Of a stretch of DNA of 64,000 nt, positions 53,044 to 61,488 are shown piece by piece. A program made the translations under genes and the position numbers. The notes beneath the pieces are model-generated. The model saw only the letters and a program-made list of their open reading frames with translations, did not search any database and had not been told where the DNA came from. How positions within the stretch are numbered: position 1 is the first letter of the stretch; every line of letters begins with the position of its first letter. Source of the stretch: [Clostridium] symbiosum (GTDB lineage Bacteria > Bacillota > Clostridia > Lachnospirales > Lachnospiraceae); the NCBI GenBank assembly GCA_036419695.1, contig CP143946.1, positions 3,900,001 to 3,964,000 of the forward strand, given 5' to 3'.

Positions 53044-54273
53044 CTATACGCAGAAGCTGGAGGCGGCCCGCTTCAGATAATCTAAGAAATTGGCCTTTCT
53101 CACATCCTCCGCCGCTACGATATCCACGCTTCCAAGCTCCTGCCCGTTTAACCGGTAGACGAGACGGCCCAGGATATCGCCCTCGCCCACGGGAGCTTTG
53201 ATTTCTTCTTCAAATACCCATTCTTTTTCAATGCCTCCGAAGTCCTCCCCCTTCATCGTCAAATAGGAAAAGGTTCCGTTCAGCCTTCCCTGCACGGTGT
53301 CCTGTATTCCGTTTATCAGCGTGGCCGGCGGCACTGTGCCCGGATCTTCGTCACGGTACATCCGGCAGTTGGCATAACCGTAATTTAAGAGTGTCAGGGC
53401 ATCGCCGAACCTGGCTTTAAAATCGGGGGCTGCAAGTATAACGGCGATAAGTTCCACACCGTCTTTTTTTGCCGTTGCCGACAGGCAGTATTTCGCCAGG
53501 GAGGTCGAACCCGTTTTCAGGCCGGTCACCTCAAAATTGGTGGCCATTTTGAGCAGTTTGTTGGTATTGGAAAGACCGAATTCTTTTGTGCCCTGTTTTG
53601 TCACATGGGTAATGTTCTCCATCCATATCGTAGAGTAATTAAATATCTCGGGATATTTTGTGATGAGCTCCCTCGACATTAACGCTATATCACGGGCCGA
53701 CATTGCATGGGTTGTGGAATCGGTCAGTCCGCAGCAGTCCTCAAAGTTTGCGTTTTCCATTCCAAGACCTTTTGCCCGCTCGTTCATCATTTTTACAAAT
53801 GTGGCCTCATCTCCGCCTATGTATTCCGCCATTGCCACGCTGGCATCGTTGCCGGACGCAATGACAATGCACTTGATCAGTGTCTCCACGGTCTGGACTT
53901 CGCCCTCCTCCAGGAATACCTGGGAACCTCCCATGGATTTCGCGTGGGCGCTGGTGACAACTTCGTCGTCCAGATGAATCTTTCCGGACTTCAGGGCGTC
54001 AAAAGTCAGAAGCAGCGTCATAATCTTCGTAACGCTGGCCGGGTTCCTGGCCTCGTCGGCATTCTTTTCATAAATCACCGTTCCGGTGGACGCCTCAATG
54101 AGAATTGCCTCCGGAGCCTGAATTTCCGGCCCGTCCGCAGCCTGGACCATCGCCGAAGCCGCCGCGGCCGGAATCTCCGGAACTGAAGCATACACGCTGC
54201 AAAGCCCCGCCTGCAGGACCATCATAATCGTCAAAATAACCGCCGTTAATCGTTTCATACCTTTTCTCCGCAT
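53044..54273 (-). CDS. dacF: D-alanyl-D-alanine carboxypeptidase, DacF type
   Basis: The 409-aa penicillin-binding protein has a signal peptide (LTAVILTIMMVLQAGLCSVY) and active-site SxxK (SVTK, about residue 84), SxN (SGN) and KTG (GLKTGSTSLAKYC) motifs, plus a C-terminal beta domain (ALLNGIQD-like region, VVYRLNGQELGSVDI-like). It removes the terminal D-Ala from peptidoglycan pentapeptides outside the cell. ATG 54273 has GAAGGA 5 nt upstream. Confidence 0.9.
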   Translation of the reverse strand: MRRKGMKRLTAVILTIMMVLQAGLCSVYASVPEIPAAAASAMVQAADGPEIQAPEAILIEASTGTVIYEKNADEARNPASVTKIMTLLLTFDALKSGKIHLDDEVVTSAHAKSMGGSQVFLEEGEVQTVETLIKCIVIASGNDASVAMAEYIGGDEATFVKMMNERAKGLGMENANFEDCCGLTDSTTHAMSARDIALMSRELITKYPEIFNYSTIWMENITHVTKQGTKEFGLSNTNKLLKMATNFEVTGLKTGSTSLAKYCLSATAKKDGVELIAVILAAPDFKARFGDALTLLNYGYANCRMYRDEDPGTVPPATLINGIQDTVQGRLNGTFSYLTMKGEDFGGIEKEWVFEEEIKAPVGEGDILGRLVYRLNGQELGSVDIVAAEDVRKANFLDYLKRAASSFCV

Positions 54274-54424
54274 CTATTTCCTTCTTTAATCAGGATATGG
54301 ACAGAATGCATGTACTTATGCCATTGTGTTACAGGAAGTGTTCTTTTCTTTCCGACAAAATTTTATGGGGGGAATGAGAACGCCGCCGTTAGGTCGGGGG
54401 GCGGGATGGTGAAGGGGAGGTTGT
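54274..54424. other. Start of a gene-free stretch with G-rich tracts
   Basis: From here to 55794 no gene is supported apart from a doubtful 33-aa frame (55028-55129, minus; MNYKIQWIFKDKSGVEAQIH) without ribosome site. GC-rich G runs precede the first hairpin element. Confidence 0.5.
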
Positions 54425-54997
54425 GAGTCTTCAGTCCCGGTTTGAGTTTGGTCGCAGGTGGTGAATCCGGGCAGAAAAAGTTCCTCCGGGAAACGCTTGC
54501 GCTCTTTGGAGTACATAACGGTACTAACCTCGTGAAAAACCTCGGTAAGTGCCGATGAACTCCCAGGTGGTTCTTTCTCATATTTGGATGTTTTATAAAT
54601 GCTGGCTGTTCAAATTTTCCAGTAATAACAGGCACAGGGGAAATCAAGAGGCCAATAGAATATCCAATGTTCAGAAAGGACCTCCCAGGTTCCCTGCGGA
54701 ATCTTTTTAGCTTCTGTCCACCCTGTGGCCAGAAACACGCTGCGCGATGCACAGAAACGGTAAAAATCACCGTTTCGCGCTGCAACCCTCGGGTTTTCTG
54801 TGACTTACGCTGCGCTGCACTCACATAAAACACCTCGCGGAATACAACCGATTCAACATTAACATATTCTTACTTCCCCACGGGAAGGTTATGGCCCGGG
54901 ACTGAAGACGCGAAGGTTTTCGCCATCCCGGACCCCGGCTTGCGGCCGCTGAATTGTTCTTATTCCTTCAAAGGGGGAGGTACTGTCGCTGCCACTA
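54425..54997 (+). repeat. Long hairpin element, copy A (interrupted)
   Basis: The element starts GAGTCTTCAGTCCCGG (54425-54440) and its inverted end CCGGGACTGAAGAC is at 54896-54909, followed by an 88-nt tail ending TGTCGCTGCCACTA (to 54997). The 5' arm AATCCGGGCAGAAAAAGTTC, central stem and tail match copy B at 63715. Relative to B it contains a 113-bp insert (54569-54681) and a 165-nt replacement (54709-54873). Function unknown; it codes for nothing recognisable. Confidence 0.75.
54569..54681. mobile_element. Small MITE-like insertion inside hairpin element A
   Basis: The 113-bp insert is flanked by a 9-bp direct repeat CTCCCAGGT (54560-54568 and 54682-54690). Its ends GGTTCTTTCTCATATTTGGA and ATCCAATGTTCAGAAAGGAC are imperfect inverted repeats (about 15 of 20). 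Copy B lacks it, so it behaves like a transposed non-autonomous element. Confidence 0.6.
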
Positions 54998-55201
54998 CGT
55001 TTTCCCAAATTTCAGGGGAATTCCTCCCTATATTGTCAAATGATTTTCCTGTATGGTATCCAATTGATGAATCTGAGCTTCGACGCCTGACTTATCCTTA
55101 AATATCCATTGAATTTTATAATTCATCATTAAATTCAGCTTTGGATTTTTCTCTGAATCCTGCCCGAAATACCTTCATAAGGTAAAAGATTCACGACTAC
55201 A

Positions 55202-55487
55202 TAGTGGCCGCGACAATACCTCCCCCTTACTTGACGAAAGAGACAATCAGCCCCTGGAGCCGGCGGACGGGGCAATACACTTCGCTGAGTCTTCAGTCCC
55301 GTCGACAACCTGCCCGGGGAAGGAAGGAGAAAAGATTCCGAAGGGGACATTGGAATCCGCCGGTGCTTGATGAGGTTTTTTCGAATCTAGCACCGCTGCG
55401 CATTCCACAAGCGGAAGCGAGTCCCCGTAGGAATCTCTTCTCCTGGATTCCCCCTTACCACAACCTGCAAACCGGGACTGAAGACTC
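55202..55487 (-). repeat. Long hairpin element, copy C (diverged, inverted)
   Basis: The tail TAGTGGC...GCGACAATACCTCCCCC starts at 55202, and the hairpin runs 55287-55487 between GAGTCTTCAGTCCCG and CGGGACTGAAGACTC. Inside, AGGAGAAAAGATTCC pairs with GGAATCTCTTCTCCT, and GGGGAC with GTCCCC. The internal sequence differs from A and B but the fold is the same. Orientation is opposite to copy A, 205 bp away. Confidence 0.7.
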
Positions 55488-55794
55488 ATATCCACCCTCC
55501 CACTCCCCCGTCCGCCGTCTTACAGAGGCGTCCTCGCATCTCAACTAACCTCCCTCTTATAACCAAATAAAAGGAATAAATTTTAAGTAAACTGTAATAG
55601 TTATTCCCTGAAATCTATGCTATAATGATACCCAAACGATGAAATGCATCTTCTTTTTTATTTCCATCGACAACAATGGAAGCCGGGATTTTTTCCGGTC
55701 TACTTTTTTGCCTGTCTGTCATCCTGGTTTTTAATTTCATGCCTTACAGGCGCCTCAAACAAAACATATTCTTAGATAAAGGTGATTTAATACT
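55488..55794. other. Upstream region of the polysaccharide deacetylase gene
   Basis: No gene is seen. The stretch is AT-rich towards the gene and contains a TATAAT-like box at 55619-55624 (GCTATAATGAT) and an AAAGGTGAT ribosome site before 55795. Region between 54998 and 55201 likewise holds only the doubtful 33-aa frame. Confidence 0.5.
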
Positions 55795-57294
55795 ATGGGA
55801 AAAGATGATTTTTTACTGAAAAGCAGCGGATATTCCAGCCATTCCAGGCGGCAGCGCAGGAAGTTTCTGCGGGTACTGCCCTATATTGTCCTGGTGTCGA
55901 TTCTAGCTATTTTACTCTGCATTGCGGCGTATCTCTACATGAGAAATAAGAGCCTGGAGACCAGGGGAGTGCTCGGGGAAGTTTATACGGCCTCAGATCC
56001 GTCCATGCAGGGATCCGATCCCGGCAATCAGGGGGCGGCGGGAGACACCTCCGAATCCCAGGATGCCGCGGAAGCTTCTGCCGATGCAAACAGTCTGGAA
56101 AGCTATCTGAACCGCGCCAATCTCATTGCCGCCGGTTATGATTACGACGCTGCCATCGCGCTTTTAAATGAAAGCCCTTATGCATCGGATGAACAGGTTA
56201 CTGCGGCAATTGCAGGCTTTGAAGAGACAAAGAACACGCTCGTGCGCGCCGATCCGAAGAAAGTTACGCATGTATTTTTCCACACCCTGATTATGGATAC
56301 CTCCAAGGCCTTTGACGGCGATTCCAGGGAAAAGGGCTATAATCAGATGATGACCACCAAAGAGGAATTTATGAAGATTCTTCAGTCCATGTATGACCGT
56401 GGTTTTGTCCTTGTAAAGCTCCACGATGTGGCTTACGAGACCACCGGCGAGGATGGCAATCCGCACTTTGTCCAGGGCGACATTATGCTGCCTCCGGGCA
56501 AGCAGCCTTTCGTCATGTCACAGGATGACGTATGTTATTATGAATATATGGAAAACGACGGTTTTGCCACAAAGATGATTATCGGAGAAGACGGAAAACC
56601 TACTAACGAGATGAAACTGGAAGACGGTTCCGTGCTCGTAGGTTCCTACGACCTGGTACCGCTGCTCGACGACTTTATCGAAGAGCACCCTGATTTCTCC
56701 TATAAGGGGGCAAAAGCAGTTATTGCTCTTACTGGTTATAACGGTATCCTCGGTTACCGTACCGCCCCGTCTTACGACTCAGACGAATACAGAGCCAAGA
56801 ACCCGGGCTTTGACTATGCAAAAGAACGGGAAGAGGCCGCCAAGGTAGCCGCGTGCCTGAAAGAAAACGGTTTTGAGCTGGCTTCCCACAGCTGGGGCCA
56901 CAGAAACATGGGAACGATTTCGATGGAGAACTTCCGCGCGGATACGGATAAGTGGGAGGCAGAGGTGGAAACACTGATTGGCCCATGTGATATCATCCTG
57001 TTCCCGTTCGGCAGCGATATCGGCGGCTGGATGCCTTACGACACCAGCGGTGAACGTTACCAGTATCTCCATTCCAAAGGATTCCGTTATTTCTGCAACG
57101 TGGATTCCAGCCAGTACTGGGTACAGATTGGCGACGATTACATGAGACAGGGACGAAGAAACCTGGATGGCTTCCGAATGTATTACGACCTTCCGGAGAC
57201 AAATCCGACGAAGGATCATTTGAGCGATTTATTTGATGTTACCGAGGTATTTGACAGAAGAAGGCCCACTCCGGTCGCGAAGATGAGCGAGTAG
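55795..57294 (+). CDS. Membrane-anchored polysaccharide deacetylase
   Basis: The 499-aa protein has a basic N-terminus, one transmembrane helix (ILAILLCIAAYLYMR region, about 36-50), a low-complexity linker (about 65-100) and a C-terminal deacetylase domain. Catalytic features are the metal Asp pair in MSQDDVCYYEY, the His motif ELASHSWGHRNMG and ILFPFGSDIGGW. It should act outside the membrane on cell-wall or capsule GlcNAc. Its CE4 motifs deviate from the standard TFDDG (here SQDDV), so substrate is uncertain. A terminator follows. Confidence 0.82.
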   Translation: MGKDDFLLKSSGYSSHSRRQRRKFLRVLPYIVLVSILAILLCIAAYLYMRNKSLETRGVLGEVYTASDPSMQGSDPGNQGAAGDTSESQDAAEASADANSLESYLNRANLIAAGYDYDAAIALLNESPYASDEQVTAAIAGFEETKNTLVRADPKKVTHVFFHTLIMDTSKAFDGDSREKGYNQMMTTKEEFMKILQSMYDRGFVLVKLHDVAYETTGEDGNPHFVQGDIMLPPGKQPFVMSQDDVCYYEYMENDGFATKMIIGEDGKPTNEMKLEDGSVLVGSYDLVPLLDDFIEEHPDFSYKGAKAVIALTGYNGILGYRTAPSYDSDEYRAKNPGFDYAKEREEAAKVAACLKENGFELASHSWGHRNMGTISMENFRADTDKWEAEVETLIGPCDIILFPFGSDIGGWMPYDTSGERYQYLHSKGFRYFCNVDSSQYWVQIGDDYMRQGRRNLDGFRMYYDLPETNPTKDHLSDLFDVTEVFDRRRPTPVAKMSE

Positions 57295-57306
57295 AGAAGA
57301 AACGAT

Positions 57307-57368
57307 AAAAAAGTGCCATACCCGGCGCCAGGAATACTGGATTCCTGTACCGGGTATGGCACTTTTTT
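57307..57368 (+). terminator. Terminator of the deacetylase gene
   Basis: Stem AAAAAAGTGCCATACCCGG / CCGGGTATGGCACTTTTTT with an inner AGGAAT/ATTCCT hairpin; strong in both directions. Confidence 0.9.
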
Positions 57369-57431
57369 AATTATAGGAAATTACGTCCTGTGAATCAAAA
57401 ACACTCCGCGAGCGGGATTCTTTGTTCTCAT

Positions 57432-58367
57432 CTAAAACTGCACTATCTCTTTTATTTCTTTTGCCTTCTCCACATAATCCGCATAGAGCATCGGGCCTTC
57501 GCCTTCATATTCCGGGCTGAATTCGTATTCCACTCTCGCGGTAACCTTCACCCACTCTTTTGTTTCCAGAAGTCTGGCATTTTTGGCTTTACACATGAAG
57601 CCCAGGAAGGTCATGTCCGCTTCACAGCAGGTCATCGCCATTCTTCCCGGCACGAAGTAGTTCTTCGGAAAATCAGGAGTCTTAAGAACCATCGCAGTAA
57701 ATTCCACCGTCTTGCCGCGGTAGCGGTCGGGCTTGTCCAGCATGTCGATATACCAGATTCCGTAAGCTTCCGGTGAAATCTCTATCACTTCTGCATTTAC
57801 ATCATACGGCAGATCCGCCTCGGAAATTTCCTGTATCTCGCCCTCGGCATCCTCAAAGACAATCTGCACCTGAGGATTCATTCCCTTTAAGGTCCTTCGG
57901 TAGGTATCCAGATCCTCAATTCCGTCACACCGGTTCATAATGAGCATTTCCGTGTTTCTGACCATGGCGCCCACCAGCGGTTTCATATTGTTCAGATATA
58001 AATCAAAGGTAGAACCGTCGACAATCGTAATCTGCTGGTAAAGCTCCCAGTCGGCCGGAAGTTTCAGCTCATCAAGGTTCCACATGCCGTTCCACTCCAC
58101 CAGCACGCGCTCCGGGTTATAGAAAAGCTCCAGTTCTTCCAGGTATTGCGGAGTGAGCTTTGAGAGTTCCTCCACGTAGACTACCGCCGTCTTTGTCTCT
58201 TTGAGTAAATCTGCCTCGTACTCTTCCTCGCCTTCTTCGCAGACAATTAATAATGTCTTTCCCTCAGACTGGAAGTAATCCTGCTGAAGTGTAAACTTTA
58301 TAAAGGCCGTTTTACCGGCTTCCAAAAAACCATTGATCAGAAATAACGGCATCTTCTCGTCATCCAT
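57432..58367 (-). CDS. CobW-like GTPase fused to a DUF1980 (TIGR03943-type) domain
   Basis: The N-terminal part (1-185) is a CobW/P47K-type G domain with P-loop GFLEAGKTAF and the NKxD-like region MNRCDGIED. The C-terminal part (205-311) matches the DUF1980/YcgQ-like OB-type domain (VEFTAMVLKTPDFPKNYFVP, CCEADMTFLGFMCKA, MLYADYVEKAKEI). DUF1980 proteins are Zur-regulated partners of COG0701 permeases and CobW in other Firmicutes. The fusion implies a zinc- or metal-related role. It lies directly after the His-rich CobW gene (25-nt gap). Confidence 0.8.
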   Translation of the reverse strand: MDDEKMPLFLINGFLEAGKTAFIKFTLQQDYFQSEGKTLLIVCEEGEEEYEADLLKETKTAVVYVEELSKLTPQYLEELELFYNPERVLVEWNGMWNLDELKLPADWELYQQITIVDGSTFDLYLNNMKPLVGAMVRNTEMLIMNRCDGIEDLDTYRRTLKGMNPQVQIVFEDAEGEIQEISEADLPYDVNAEVIEISPEAYGIWYIDMLDKPDRYRGKTVEFTAMVLKTPDFPKNYFVPGRMAMTCCEADMTFLGFMCKAKNARLLETKEWVKVTARVEYEFSPEYEGEGPMLYADYVEKAKEIKEIVQF

Positions 58368-58392
58368 TACTTATATCTCCCTCCGTGTTTCA

Positions 58393-59679
58393 TCAGGCTT
58401 TGAACGCCGCTTCCAGGCCATCCTCATCCAGATTTGCGCCTATTACGCAGAGTTTACCGGTATAATCCGGAATTCCCTCGCGGATTTCCACCTGTTCCGG
58501 AACCAGATCAAAATGAAGCCATATTCCTTCTTTCTCGCCGGGAATCATGCCCTTTGCACGAAGTACCTCGCCGTATTTCCTGCTGTAAGCAAGTTCATGA
58601 AGCACTGCCTCCAGTTTGTCGCGGCTGATGGCAGGCACATTCTCTCTTCCCCAGCTTGTGAAAACTTCATCGGCATGATGATGGTCATGGTGATCGTGAT
58701 CGTGGCAGCCACAAGTGCAGTTTTCGCCGTGATCATGGTCGTGGTGATGCTCATGATGCTCATGATCATGGCAGCCACATTCCTCATCGTGGCCATGATG
58801 GTGGTGCTCATGCCCGTGATCGTGGCAGCTGCATTCTTCTTCACCGTGATCATGATGGTGGTGCTCATGCCCATGATCGTGGCAGCCGCATTCTTCTTCA
58901 CCGTGATCATGATGATGGTGCTCATGCCCGTGACCGTGGCAGCCGCATTCTTCTTCCTCATCGTGAGCATGATGATGGTGCTCATGATCGTGACAGCCAC
59001 ACTCTTCTTCCCCGTGGCCGTGATGGTGGTGCTCATGCTGTCTGTATTCCCTGGCCTCCTTCATCAGTTCTTCCGCCATATCATCCTTTTTCTCGATAAT
59101 TTCCAGAAGCTGCGCACCCGTAAGCTGGCTGCAGGGAGTTGTTACAATATTTGCCGCTGCGTTATGCTCCCTGAGCATCTCAACAGCTGCCTGAACCTTT
59201 TCAGCTGCCGCTATATCCGTACGGCTCAGCACAATAGTACCTGCATTGTCGATCTGGTTGTTGAAAAATTCACCGAAATTCTTCATATACATGCGGCACT
59301 TGTTTACATCTACAACGGTAACGGCACTGTTGAGCATTACTTCTATTTCAGAAGCGACATCTCTCACCGCCTTCATGACATCGGAAAGCTTTCCAACACC
59401 CGACGGCTCGATGATGACACGGTCCGGCTGGTATTTTGTAAGCACTTCTTTAAGTGATTTGCCGAAATCCCCAACCAGGGAACAGCAGATACAGCCTGAA
59501 TTCATCTCACGGATCTCAATCCCGGCGTCTTTTAAAAATCCTCCGTCAATTCCGATCTCACCAAATTCATTTTCAATCAGCACGACTTTCTCTCCTGCGA
59601 TGGCTTCCCTGAGGAGCTGCTTAATAAATGTAGTCTTTCCTGCTCCAAGGAAACCGGAAATGATATCAATCTTTGTCAT
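58393..59679 (-). CDS. CobW-family zinc metallochaperone GTPase with long His/Cys repeat
   Basis: From ATG 59679 (MTKIDIISGFLGAGKTTFIK) the 428-aa protein has the P-loop, the CobW CxCC metal site (NSGCICCSL), Walker B region and NKxD-like SRTDIAA. A low-complexity insert of about 120 residues (roughly 211-330) made of units such as EECGCHDHGHEHHHHDHG precedes the CobW C-terminal domain. It probably delivers or buffers Zn(II). The insert is much longer than the short His loops of usual COG0523 proteins. Confidence 0.88.
   Translation of the reverse strand: MTKIDIISGFLGAGKTTFIKQLLREAIAGEKVVLIENEFGEIGIDGGFLKDAGIEIREMNSGCICCSLVGDFGKSLKEVLTKYQPDRVIIEPSGVGKLSDVMKAVRDVASEIEVMLNSAVTVVDVNKCRMYMKNFGEFFNNQIDNAGTIVLSRTDIAAAEKVQAAVEMLREHNAAANIVTTPCSQLTGAQLLEIIEKKDDMAEELMKEAREYRQHEHHHHGHGEEECGCHDHEHHHHAHDEEEECGCHGHGHEHHHHDHGEEECGCHDHGHEHHHHDHGEEECSCHDHGHEHHHHGHDEECGCHDHEHHEHHHDHDHGENCTCGCHDHDHHDHHHADEVFTSWGRENVPAISRDKLEAVLHELAYSRKYGEVLRAKGMIPGEKEGIWLHFDLVPEQVEIREGIPDYTGKLCVIGANLDEDGLEAAFKA
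58677..59040 (-). repeat. His/Cys-coding tandem repeat inside the CobW gene
   Basis: About seven units of roughly 54-60 bp encode variants of EECGCHDHGHEHHHHDHGE. CAT/CAC triplets dominate, and neighbouring units are nearly identical at the DNA level, so the tract can expand or contract in units divisible by three. Confidence 0.8.
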
Positions 59680-59840
59680 TATTATCAACCTTCTTTTCTT
59701 CTTTTTACAATAGTTTAAACCTAATTTATTATTTTTACACAAATACAGGATAAAGTCAAGCAGGTGAGAATTTCAGTCAGCTTTTTTATTCCATGTTCCG
59801 CATCAGCCAAAACGGAACCCGGCTTCTCCCGGACACAAAG

Positions 59841-59878
59841 AGGACAGCATATGATTCCCTCCGGAATTATGCTGTCCT
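59841..59878. terminator. Hairpin between znuB and the CobW gene
   Basis: Stem AGGACAGCAT / ATGCTGTCCT with an 18-nt loop and flanking A/T-rich sequence, placed after the znuB stop codon; likely terminator of the znu unit. Confidence 0.6.
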
Positions 59879-59956
59879 TACCGTCTTTCGCTTCCGGCCT
59901 GCCGAATATTTTCCGCAGCCATTTCTCTATCCGGACTTTTTAATTCTTTCTCCGTT

Positions 59957-60781
59957 TTACCATTTAAATCCCTGCCGCACCGCCTGCACCAGACTGAACA
60001 GTATAAAAGCCGCCAGGTCAACTACCACCACACTGGCTCCTGCCGGGGTGGAATAGACGTAGGAAATCACCATTCCAATACAGAAACAGATAATAGAAAG
60101 AATTCCTGAGACAATCATTACTCCCCTGAAACTTTTGAATATCCTCATCGCAGTCAGGGATGGGAATATAATCAGGCTGGAAATCAGCATTGCCCCCATC
60201 ATCCTCATTCCGAGCACAATGGTCACGGCGGTCAGGACCGCAATCAGGACGTTATAGATAGAAACATTCACTCCGGTTGCCCTGGCAAAGTTCTCATCAA
60301 ACGTCACTGCAAAAATCTTATTATAGCAAAACAGGAAAAGTCCTAATACCACTACGGAAAGAACGGCGGCAAACCGTACGTCTTCCCGGCTCATCGCAAG
60401 GATGCTGCCGAACATATAGCTGCTCACATCGGTTGTCATTCCCGTCGTCAGGGAGGTCACGATAATACCGATTGCAAGCGCGCTGGCTGATATCATTGCG
60501 ATGGCCGCGTCACTTTTAATTTTTCCCCTCTCCGTAATCCTGAGGAGGAAAAATGCCGCCAGGACTACAACGGGAATCGATACTTTGAGGGGCGACCATC
60601 CGATTGCAAGCGCCACCGAAAGAGCGCCGAACGACACATGGGAAAGTCCGTCGCCTATCATGGAATACCGTTTCAGGACAAGGCTGACCCCTAAAAGTGA
60701 TGCACAGAGGGACACCAGCACACCTCCCACAAGCGCTCTTACAATAAAGGGGTAGGACATCATTTCACTTACAATGCTCAT
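59957..60781 (-). CDS. znuB: Zinc/manganese ABC transporter permease
   Basis: The 274-aa protein has about eight helices and ABC-3 family motifs (LVLKRYSMIGDGLSHVSFGA, LISSLIIFPSLTAMRIFKSF). It overlaps znuC by 4 nt. Together with ZnuC and the His-rich ZnuA it imports zinc, judged from the His loops and the CobW neighbours. Confidence 0.9.
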   Translation of the reverse strand: MSIVSEMMSYPFIVRALVGGVLVSLCASLLGVSLVLKRYSMIGDGLSHVSFGALSVALAIGWSPLKVSIPVVVLAAFFLLRITERGKIKSDAAIAMISASALAIGIIVTSLTTGMTTDVSSYMFGSILAMSREDVRFAAVLSVVVLGLFLFCYNKIFAVTFDENFARATGVNVSIYNVLIAVLTAVTIVLGMRMMGAMLISSLIIFPSLTAMRIFKSFRGVMIVSGILSIICFCIGMVISYVYSTPAGASVVVVDLAAFILFSLVQAVRQGFKW

Positions 60782-61488
60782 CCTTCGTCACCTCCCAGAA
60801 ACTGTCTGCCGATACCGCTCTTCAGATAATCTCTCATTGTTCCGCAGAAAATTGCCTTCTGCTGCAGATGCAGGATTTTTCCCGCCTGCTTTACAATATT
60901 AGCCATATCATGGGAAACCATCAAAATGGCCACCTTTTCCTCCCGGTTCAGCTTTCTGATAATATAATAAAAATCCTGAATCGCGGAGGGATCCAGCCCG
61001 GTAATCGGTTCATCCAGAATCAGAAGCTTGTCCGTGGCACAGAGCGCCCTGGCAATCAAAGCCCTCTGTTTCTGCCCTCCCGACAAATCCCTGAAACAGC
61101 TTTTTTTCAAATCCATAATTCCCAGGCGCTCCAGATTGGCAAGCGCCGTCTCTTTTTCTTTTGAAGAGTAGAAGGGCCGGTTCCCTCTCTTCCCCAGACA
61201 GCCGGACAGGACCACCTCAAAAACGGTAGCCGGAAAATCTTTCTGAGCCGCTGTCTGCTGGGGCAGGTAACCAATTCCTGCCCTTTTAAGCTCCTCCGAC
61301 ACTTCAATCTTTCCCGCCGTCGGCTTTAACAGGCCCAGAATCCCTTTCATCAGGGTGCTCTTACCCGAACCGTTCTCACCTACAATACAGATATAGTCCC
61401 CCGTATTGACTTCCAGGCTCACATCAATGACCGCATCCTGGTTCTCATATCCAAAATCGACATGCTCACATCTTAATAATAATCCCAT
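60778..61488 (-). CDS. znuC: Zinc/manganese ABC transporter ATP-binding protein
   Basis: A 236-aa ATPase with Walker A GENGSGKSTLMKG, signature LSGGQKQRALIARAL, Walker B LLILDEPITGLDP and H-loop VSHD. It energises the ZnuB permease; the start is immediately after the znuA stop. Confidence 0.92.
   Translation of the reverse strand: MGLLLRCEHVDFGYENQDAVIDVSLEVNTGDYICIVGENGSGKSTLMKGILGLLKPTAGKIEVSEELKRAGIGYLPQQTAAQKDFPATVFEVVLSGCLGKRGNRPFYSSKEKETALANLERLGIMDLKKSCFRDLSGGQKQRALIARALCATDKLLILDEPITGLDPSAIQDFYYIIRKLNREEKVAILMVSHDMANIVKQAGKILHLQQKAIFCGTMRDYLKSGIGRQFLGGDEG

Noticed and set aside
58333..59457. Long plus-strand open frame rich in Met/Val/Ala
   Set aside because: It is the antisense of the CobW His/Cys repeat; CAT/CAC repeats read as ATG/GTG on the other strand.
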